Shown: one piece after another, positions 1-3,752 of the stretch
Layout of the letters: every line of letters begins with the position of its first letter
Numbering within the stretch: position 1 is the stretch's first letter
Assembly (NCBI GenBank): GCA_022614795.1
Contig: JAKEHX010000531.1
Coordinates: forward strand, 1 to 5,261
Reading direction: 5' to 3'
Length of the DNA: 5,261 nucleotides
Origin: Planctomycetaceae bacterium
Lineage (GTDB): Bacteria; Planctomycetota; Planctomycetia; Pirellulales; Pirellulaceae
The notes under the pieces: model-generated
What the model saw: the letters and a program-made list of their open reading frames with translations, nothing else
The model's database searches: none
What the model was told of the DNA's origin: nothing
Made by a program: the position numbers and the translations under genes

Positions 1-556
1 ATTGGTTGGCTACCGGAACCAACTGATGCTTGACGGGATTCTGATGGACGTAGTTCAGTCGCGCCAAGTACGACTTCTCATACGTGAGCTGCTTGTCCCA
101 GTAATTATGCCAGACCTGACGACCTGTGGCGCCGTCAAGCCGATTGACCTCGCGGGCTGTATTCGCATGCAGGTCAGTCAAGAACTCCTTGAGCCGCGCA
201 GGCGACGATAACGTATGGCCCACGAAGTGATAGTGATTCGAAAACACAGCCCACGCTTCCAGCCGCCAGTCATACTTCTGAGCTAGCGACAACAGATTGT
301 GCTCCAGGAGCGACAGGCGGTCGGGATCTCGAAAGATATGGGACTTGGCGTGCGTACTGTACGTGCCGTTCTGAGTGAGGCGATGAAGCGGAGCGTGCGG
401 CCAATCCTTCCCTGCGCCGGCGGATGCTTGTGGAAGAGGTGAATGAGGGCCGACCTTTCCGACGCGGCGTAGTGCGGCGGCGAGTTCGCCAAGCTGCTCC
501 GTTGGCAAGCGGCAAATCGCTTCGATAATCTCCAGGCGGAGTAAATTGGGATCCAT
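1..556 (-). CDS. REP-associated tyrosine transposase (RAYT, Y1/HUH family), 3' end beyond window
   Basis: The frame from the ATG at 556-554 is open for 185 codons and leaves the window at base 1, so the C-terminus is missing. Visible motifs are characteristic of the Y1 transposase (IS200-like, COG1943) fold. The metal-binding HUH motif is H108-Y-H110 within AVFSNHYHFV (residues 103-112). The helix LNYVHQNPV (167-175) carries the likely nucleophile Tyr169. Family members nick single-stranded DNA through a 5'-phosphotyrosine link, and the RAYT branch acts on REP palindromes instead of carrying its own ends. Residues 1-35 form a probable amphipathic helical extension ahead of the catalytic domain. 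The upstream DNA is packed with REP-like palindromes, which supports the RAYT assignment. No Shine-Dalgarno site is visible. Local GC is lower than in the neighbours: 31 of the first 60 bases against 46 of 60 at 2281-2340. The first beta strand (around residues 64-75) looks short, so activity is uncertain. No other in-frame ATG, GTG or TTG was seen just upstream. Confidence 0.9.
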   Translation of the reverse strand, partial: MDPNLLRLEIIEAICRLPTEQLGELAAALRRVGKVGPHSPLPQASAGAGKDWPHAPLHRLTQNGTYSTHAKSHIFRDPDRLSLLEHNLLSLAQKYDWRLEAWAVFSNHYHFVGHTLSSPARLKEFLTDLHANTAREVNRLDGATGRQVWHNYWDKQLTYEKSYLARLNYVHQNPVKHQLVPVANQ

Positions 557-563
557 GTTGGCG

Positions 564-665
564 TGCGGCGACTTGTCGCCGCTTTGGGATAGATTTGGAG
601 TGCGGCGACTCGTCGCCGCTTTGGGATAGATTTGGAGTGCGGCGACTCGTCGCCGCTTTGGGATA
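564..665 (+). repeat. Tandem array of a 37-bp REP-like palindromic unit (three copies, third partial)
   Basis: Copies lie at 564-600, 601-637 and 638-665. Copies 1 and 2 differ at one base (T or C at unit position 11), and copy 3 matches copy 2 for its 28 bases. Each unit contains an 18-base palindrome: GCGGCGACTTGTCGCCGC in copy 1 (565-582), with TC in the centre in copies 2 (602-619) and 3 (639-656). This gives an 8-bp GC-rich stem with a minimal loop. GGAG stands one base 5' of the stem in copies 2 and 3 (597-600, 634-637), and copy 1 has GGCG (560-563). In IS200/IS605 and RAYT systems a tetranucleotide at the foot of the hairpin guides recognition. The first copy's flank abuts the RAYT start codon. 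Confidence 0.9.
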
Positions 666-680
666 AGGATAATAAGGATA
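661..680 (+). repeat. Short GGATAA-type microrepeat at the end of the array
   Basis: GGATAAGGATAATAAGGATA is three GGATA(A) units with a TA insertion. It replaces the expected end of the third 37-bp copy, so it may mark slippage or a rearranged junction. The AT-rich minus strand here (containing TATTAT) could hold a -10 element for the RAYT gene, but no convincing -35 lies at the right distance. Confidence 0.5.
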
Positions 681-712
681 GGCAAGTTCGTTTGTCGTCG
701 TTTTCCGAAAGT

Positions 713-745
713 TCCTAAAGCGGGGACAAGTCACCGCACTCCAAA
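713..745 (-). repeat. Inverted, diverged copy of the REP-like unit
   Basis: Read on the minus strand, 745-713 begins TTTGGAGTGCGGTGACTTG and continues CCCCGCTTTAGGA. It matches the repeated unit of the 564-665 array, including the GGAG foot (742-739), but in opposite orientation. One stem position is mismatched: GCGGTGAC pairs with GTCCCCGC. The direct array plus this inverted copy resembles the head-to-head pairing of REPs in BIMEs. It ends 3 bp from the stop codon of the dehydrogenase gene, so on that transcript it would form a 3' stem-loop. No long U-tract follows, so a classical intrinsic terminator is not claimed. Confidence 0.8.
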
Positions 746-748
746 GCA

Positions 749-1546
749 CTACCACAGCGTGTATCCCCCATCGATCACCAGCGACGCGCCCGTCATGTAG
801 GCCGAGGCGTCGCTGGCCAGATAAACGGCCAGCGGGCCCAGCTCCTCCGGCTCGCCGTAGCGGCCCATGGGGATTTGCGCAAGGAACGTCTCAATCACCT
901 CGGGATGAATCTGCTTCCACCGCTGATTGGCCTCGGTCATGAAGCCGCCGGGGAGGATCGCGTTGACGGTGATGCCGTGCGGCGCCCAGTCGGCTGCGGT
1001 GGCGCGCGTGAATTGGACGACGGCGGCTTTGCACGTTTCGTAATGGCGGCCGGCGATCTTGCGGCCCGCGACCAGGGCGTTGATCGAGGCGATGTTGATG
1101 ATCCGACCACCACGGCCGCCCGATTCCTTATTCCGCGCCACCATCGCCCCGCCGATCAGCTTCGTGCAGACGAACACGCTCGTCAGGTTCAGATCCACCA
1201 GCTGCTGCCACATCTCCAGCGGCATTTCGTCCGTCTCGACGTTCTGCCGCCGGCCGCCGACGTTGTTGATCAGGATGTCGATCGGTCCATACTCGCGCAA
1301 GGCCTGCTCGCACGCCGCTTCGCACTCCTGGGGCTGGCTGACGTCGGCCGCGATCGTCCAGGCCTGCCGGCCCAGCGCGCGGATTTCGCCCGCCGTCTTC
1401 TCCAAGCTCGCCGCATCGCGGCCGACAAGCACCACATCTGCCCCCGCGTCGCCGCAGGCCAAGGCCATCGCCCGTCCCAGCCCGCGGCTGCCGCCCGTGA
1501 TGAAGAGCCGTTTGCCGGTCAGTTTGAAGCGATCGAGAATCGGCAT
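749..1546 (-). CDS. SDR family NAD(P)-dependent oxidoreductase
   Basis: This is a complete 265-residue classical short-chain dehydrogenase/reductase. The Rossmann glycine motif TGGSRGLG is at 17-24. D68-V69 contacts the adenine ring and NNVG (94-97) is the usual NNAG. The catalytic tetrad is N120, S154, Y169 and K173 (Y-E-T-C-K). PGG follows beta 6 (199-201), and the C-terminus has the family's usual TGASLVIDGG (252-261). Arg21 in the glycine loop and Arg43 after beta 2, with no acidic residue there, point to NADP(H). The overall pattern resembles gluconate 5-dehydrogenase and FabG-like enzymes, but the substrate cannot be read from sequence. The ATG at 1546 is preferred over an in-frame TTG at 1573, because the extra nine residues are encoded by a 7-bp repeat tract and the family starts close to the glycine motif. 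No clear Shine-Dalgarno site is seen. The gene follows the asparagine synthetase by 65 bp in the same direction and may be cotranscribed with it. Confidence 0.93.
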   Translation of the reverse strand: MPILDRFKLTGKRLFITGGSRGLGRAMALACGDAGADVVLVGRDAASLEKTAGEIRALGRQAWTIAADVSQPQECEAACEQALREYGPIDILINNVGGRRQNVETDEMPLEMWQQLVDLNLTSVFVCTKLIGGAMVARNKESGGRGGRIINIASINALVAGRKIAGRHYETCKAAVVQFTRATAADWAPHGITVNAILPGGFMTEANQRWKQIHPEVIETFLAQIPMGRYGEPEELGPLAVYLASDASAYMTGASLVIDGGYTLW

Positions 1547-1555
1547 GGGAAATGT

Positions 1556-1583
1556 CCAATTACCAAGCACCAATGACCAATAA
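1556..1583 (+). repeat. Heptamer tract CCAATNA, upstream of the SDR gene
   Basis: Four head-to-tail 7-bp units are visible: CCAATTA, CCAAGCA, CCAATGA, CCAATAA. A weaker fifth (CCGACTT) follows at 1584-1590. On the gene's strand the tract reads as repeated TTGG blocks ending 9 bp before the ATG at 1546. Function is unknown. Confidence 0.75.
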
Positions 1584-1605
1584 CCGACTTCGCCTTCCGA
1601 GCCTC

Positions 1606-1632
1606 CATCCCCTAGCCCCCAGCCCTAGCCCC
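1606..1632 (+). repeat. Heptamer-like tract TAGCCCC across the asnB stop codon
   Basis: Units are CATCCCC (1606-1612), TAGCCCC (1613-1619), a six-base CAGCCC (1620-1625) and TAGCCCC (1626-1632). The minus-strand stop codon (1614-1612) lies inside the tract, so the last residues of the asparagine synthetase are encoded by repeat DNA. It is only 22 bp from the sequence-unrelated CCAATNA tract. Confidence 0.65.
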
Positions 1633-3543
1633 TTCGCCGCCCCACTCCTTGAGCCAGGCTTCCAGCATCACCAGCGCCCACAATCGAGCCGAATGATCAA
1701 AGTACCTTTGCTCGTGCTCGTCCACCAGCTTCTTCACCGCCTCGGGCCGAAAAAACTGGCGGCAGCGGGCCGATTCGCCCAACAGCGTATCCCGCGTCAG
1801 CTCGCGCAGCTCGCTGCGGAACCAATAATCGAGCGGAACGCCGAAGCCCATCTTCGGCCGCGTAAACACTTCCCGCGGCAGCAGGTGGCCAAAAGCCTGG
1901 CGCAGAATCCACTTCCCCTTGCCGCGGCGATACTTGAGCCGGCTCGGCAAACTCGCGGCGAATTCCACGACCCGATAGTCGAGCAGCGGCGCTCGGCATT
2001 CCAGGCCGTGCGCCATCGACGCGATATCGACCTTCGTCATCAGGTCGCAGGGCAGATACGTCACCAGATCGGCCAGCGACGCCGTGGCGACCGCGTCGCG
2101 CCCCTGGCAGCGCCGCCAGGCGGCCCGCAAGAATGTCGCCGGATCGCTCGTCAGCTTGCCGAGAAATTCGTCGTGATAGAGTTCGGCCCGCCGCGACTCG
2201 TTGAAGATCGAAATCCAGTCGAGGTAGCGGCGCTCGGGGGTCAATAGGAGCGCCTCGCTGAACCGCTTGGCCTGGCGAACGAGCGACTTCTGCCGCCCCG
2301 ACGACGGCACGAGTTGCCAGGCCCGGGCCGCGGCCAGCGATTTGATCGGCGGCAGGCGGTCGAACAGGCCCGCCATCGCCACCGCCTTGTAGCGCGGGTA
2401 GCCGGCAAACAGCTCATCGCCGCCGTCGCCGGCGAGCGAAACGGTCACATGCTGGCGGGTCAGCTCCGACAGATACCAGGTCGGAATGGCCGAGCTATCC
2501 GCGAATGGCTCGTCGTAATGCCACGCGAGCTTCGGCAGAATCGCCACGGCGTCGGGCGTGACCTGCATCGTCGTATGGTGCGTTTGCAGGTGATTGGCGA
2601 CCCGCTCGGCGTAGCCCGATTCGTCATATTCCTTCACCGGAAAGCCGATCGTGAAGGTCTTGATCGGCTCGGCCGAGAGCTTCTGCATCAGGGCCACGAC
2701 GATGGACGAATCGATGCCGCCGGAAAGAAACGCCCCCAGCGGCACATCGCTCCGCAGGCGAATTCGCACCGCGTCTTCCAAGAGCCGCCGCAGCTCATCG
2801 ATCGCTTGCGGGGCCGTCATCCGCCGCTCGACCGTGAAATCCGGATTCCAATACGGCTTGACCTGGAGCTTGTCGTCCTGCCAGACCGCCCAGTGCCCCG
2901 GCGGCAGCTTGCGAAAGCCGCGGAAGATCGTGTTCGGATGCGGGATGTACTGATAGGTCAGGTACTCGTCGATGGCCGACGGATCGACCTCACGCGGCAA
3001 GCCCGGCACGGCGAGCAGGCTCTTCAGCTCGCTGGCAAACAGCAGCCGCCCCGGATCGTGGCGATACACCAGCGGCTTTTTGCCGAGGCGGTCGCGACCG
3101 AGCACCAACCGCCGGCGACGCGCGTCCCACAGAGCCACGGCGAACATGCCGTTCAAGTGGGCGAAACAGTTCGGCCCTTCGTCCTCGTAAAGGTGGACGA
3201 TCGTCTCGGTGTCGCTGTCGGTATGGAACTTGTGGCCCGAACCCTCCAGGCGGCGGCGGAGAAAGTCGTAGTTGTAAATCTCGCCGTTGAAGACGATCTG
3301 CACCGAGCCGTCCTCGTTGGTCATCGGCTGCTGGCCGGTCGCCAGGTCGATGATCGACAGCCGCCGGTGCCCAAGGGCGACGCCGGGCATCGCCTCGTAT
3401 GGCGGACGAAGCTGAAATTCGTGCTGATATTCCCCCTTGGCATCCGGCCCGCGATGGAGGAGGGCCTCCGTCATTTTGCGAAGGAGCGCAGCGTCGATCG
3501 CGAGCTTCGGGTCGGTCCAGATCGCGCCGGTGATGCCGCACAT
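1612..3543 (-). CDS. asnB: Asparagine synthase (glutamine-hydrolysing)
   Basis: This 643-residue protein converts aspartate, glutamine and ATP to asparagine, glutamate, AMP and PPi in the cytoplasm. The ATG at 3543 puts Cys2 directly after the initiator Met (MCGITGAIW), as the class II glutaminase domain needs an N-terminal Cys nucleophile. The frame stays open 46 residues further upstream, but that stretch is repeat-encoded and is rejected. The glutaminase half (about 1-210) shows HRGPD (30-34), GHRRLSIIDL (58-67), NGEIYNY (86-92), SDTE (110-113) and GRDRLGKKPL (149-158). The synthetase half shows the PP-loop SGGIDSS (274-280), DEPFADSS (344-351), GDGGDELFAGYPRY (372-385) and DLMTKVDIASMAHGLECRAPLLD-type sequence at 500-522, all hallmarks of AsnB/AsnO. 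All expected catalytic residues are present. Length fits the Bacillus-type AsnB family (about 610-640). Relatives act on cell-surface or exopolysaccharide substrates (exosortase-associated amidotransferases), so a role other than free asparagine synthesis is possible. No Shine-Dalgarno site is seen. The final GEGARAGG is encoded partly by a heptamer tract. Confidence 0.95.
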   Translation of the reverse strand: MCGITGAIWTDPKLAIDAALLRKMTEALLHRGPDAKGEYQHEFQLRPPYEAMPGVALGHRRLSIIDLATGQQPMTNEDGSVQIVFNGEIYNYDFLRRRLEGSGHKFHTDSDTETIVHLYEDEGPNCFAHLNGMFAVALWDARRRRLVLGRDRLGKKPLVYRHDPGRLLFASELKSLLAVPGLPREVDPSAIDEYLTYQYIPHPNTIFRGFRKLPPGHWAVWQDDKLQVKPYWNPDFTVERRMTAPQAIDELRRLLEDAVRIRLRSDVPLGAFLSGGIDSSIVVALMQKLSAEPIKTFTIGFPVKEYDESGYAERVANHLQTHHTTMQVTPDAVAILPKLAWHYDEPFADSSAIPTWYLSELTRQHVTVSLAGDGGDELFAGYPRYKAVAMAGLFDRLPPIKSLAAARAWQLVPSSGRQKSLVRQAKRFSEALLLTPERRYLDWISIFNESRRAELYHDEFLGKLTSDPATFLRAAWRRCQGRDAVATASLADLVTYLPCDLMTKVDIASMAHGLECRAPLLDYRVVEFAASLPSRLKYRRGKGKWILRQAFGHLLPREVFTRPKMGFGVPLDYWFRSELRELTRDTLLGESARCRQFFRPEAVKKLVDEHEQRYFDHSARLWALVMLEAWLKEWGGEGARAGG

Positions 3544-3551
3544 GGGGGAGG

Positions 3552-3586
3552 AGTGAGTGGTCGGTGGTGAGTCGTGAGTGGTGAGT
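3552..3586 (+). repeat. Heptamer tract GGTGAGT, upstream of asnB
   Basis: Five contiguous 7-bp units are visible: AGTGAGT, GGTCGGT, GGTGAGT, CGTGAGT, GGTGAGT. On the asnB strand this reads as ACTCACC-like blocks ending 8 bp before the ATG. If translated upstream of the true start it gives a low-complexity Thr/His/Ser/Pro stretch, another reason to start the gene at 3543. It would lie in the asnB leader RNA. Confidence 0.8.
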
Positions 3587-3610
3587 GGTACGGAAACTCG
3601 GCTGCACCCT

Positions 3611-3636
3611 GTAGGGAACGCCCTCCGTGGCGCTGC
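3611..3636 (+). repeat. Second REP-like palindrome, with a GTAG foot
   Basis: GTAG (3611-3614) is followed by GGAACGCC (3615-3622, sharing the G run), the loop CTCCGT, and GGCGCTGC (3629-3636). The inner four pairs (CGCC with GGCG) are perfect, and two of the next four also pair. GTAG at the 5' foot of an imperfect hairpin is the textbook layout of gammaproteobacterial REPs. The sequence is unrelated to the repeats at 564-745. A short GCGG-GA-CCGC palindrome (3635-3644) adjoins it. The evidence is one imperfect copy in the window, so the call is tentative. Confidence 0.45.
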
Positions 3637-3648
3637 GGGACCGCGGGA

Positions 3649-3677
3649 AGTATCGTCACGTAACACGCGCCAGGCAA
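3649..3677 (-). promoter_or_regulatory. Candidate asnB promoter
   Basis: On the minus strand, TTGCCT (3677-3672) and GATACT (3654-3649) are separated by 17 bp, each matching the sigma-70 consensus at 4 of 6 positions. Transcription would start near 3642, giving a leader of about 100 bases that contains the GTAG palindrome and the GGTGAGT tract. Planctomycete promoters are poorly defined, so this is weak evidence. Confidence 0.3.
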
Positions 3678-3680
3678 GCA

Positions 3681-3709
3681 TTGCGGTTACCTGAGGCCAT
3701 CGCTAGAAT
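3681..3709 (+). promoter_or_regulatory. Candidate promoter of the DUF1549 gene
   Basis: TTGCGG (3681-3686) and TAGAAT (3704-3709) are separated by exactly 17 bp. The -10 matches consensus at 5 of 6 positions; the -35 matches only TTG. The start would fall near 3716, leaving a leader of about 37 bases. Its -35 is 3 bp from that of the opposing asnB candidate, so the two would be back to back. Confidence 0.4.
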
Positions 3710-3742
3710 AAAGACATCTTGTCTGAATCGTTGAAGTTGCGC

Positions 3743-3747
3743 GGAGG
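3743..3747 (+). promoter_or_regulatory. Ribosome binding site GGAGG
   Basis: GGAGG lies 5 bases before the ATG at 3753 and fixes the start of the DUF1549 gene. It is the only strong Shine-Dalgarno site in front of a gene in this window. Confidence 0.75.
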
Positions 3748-3752
3748 CTGCC

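Larger units (their letters stand above)
1..747. mobile_element. REPtron-like unit: RAYT gene plus flanking REP-like repeats
   Basis: This is a composite call. An HUH/Y1 transposase reading frame (1-556) sits beside four REP-like palindromes of one family (564-665 and 713-745), the arrangement called a REPtron in gammaproteobacteria. Co-location and the shared foot tetranucleotide are seen directly; substrate specificity is inferred. The left boundary and any repeats past the 3' end of the transposase lie outside the window. RAYTs usually occur as single copies and do not move like insertion sequences, so this is not called an IS element. Confidence 0.65.
3544..3752. other. Divergent intergenic region between asnB and the DUF1549 gene
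   Basis: These 209 bp contain no credible gene. They hold, in order, a heptamer tract, a GTAG-footed palindrome, a minus-strand and a plus-strand promoter candidate back to back, and a ribosome binding site. No tRNA, riboswitch or intrinsic terminator was recognised. Confidence 0.6.

Noticed and set aside
564..665. CRISPR array
   Set aside because: The units are contiguous with no unique spacers, and each is itself a palindrome.
713..745. Classical Rho-independent terminator for the asnB-SDR transcript
   Set aside because: The stem is GC-rich, but only a three-base T run follows it.
557..748. Sigma-70 promoter for the RAYT gene
   Set aside because: A TATTAT-like -10 exists on the minus strand near 670, but no acceptable -35 lies 16-18 bp upstream.
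270..755. Minus-strand open frame of 161 codons through the repeat block
   Set aside because: It translates the REP-like repeats and is out of frame with the recognisable transposase.
1547..1573. TTG start at 1573 for the SDR gene
   Set aside because: It would add nine residues encoded by the heptamer tract. The ATG at 1546 gives a normal family N-terminus.
2314..3570. Long plus-strand open frame (418 codons) opposite asnB
   Set aside because: It is antisense to a gene with complete catalytic motifs, is rich in Arg/Gln/Val with no recognisable domain, and is expected from GC-rich codon bias.
3544..3681. 46-residue N-terminal extension of asparagine synthetase
   Set aside because: Class II glutaminases need Cys at position 2, which the ATG at 3543 provides. 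The extension is encoded by the heptamer tract and palindrome.
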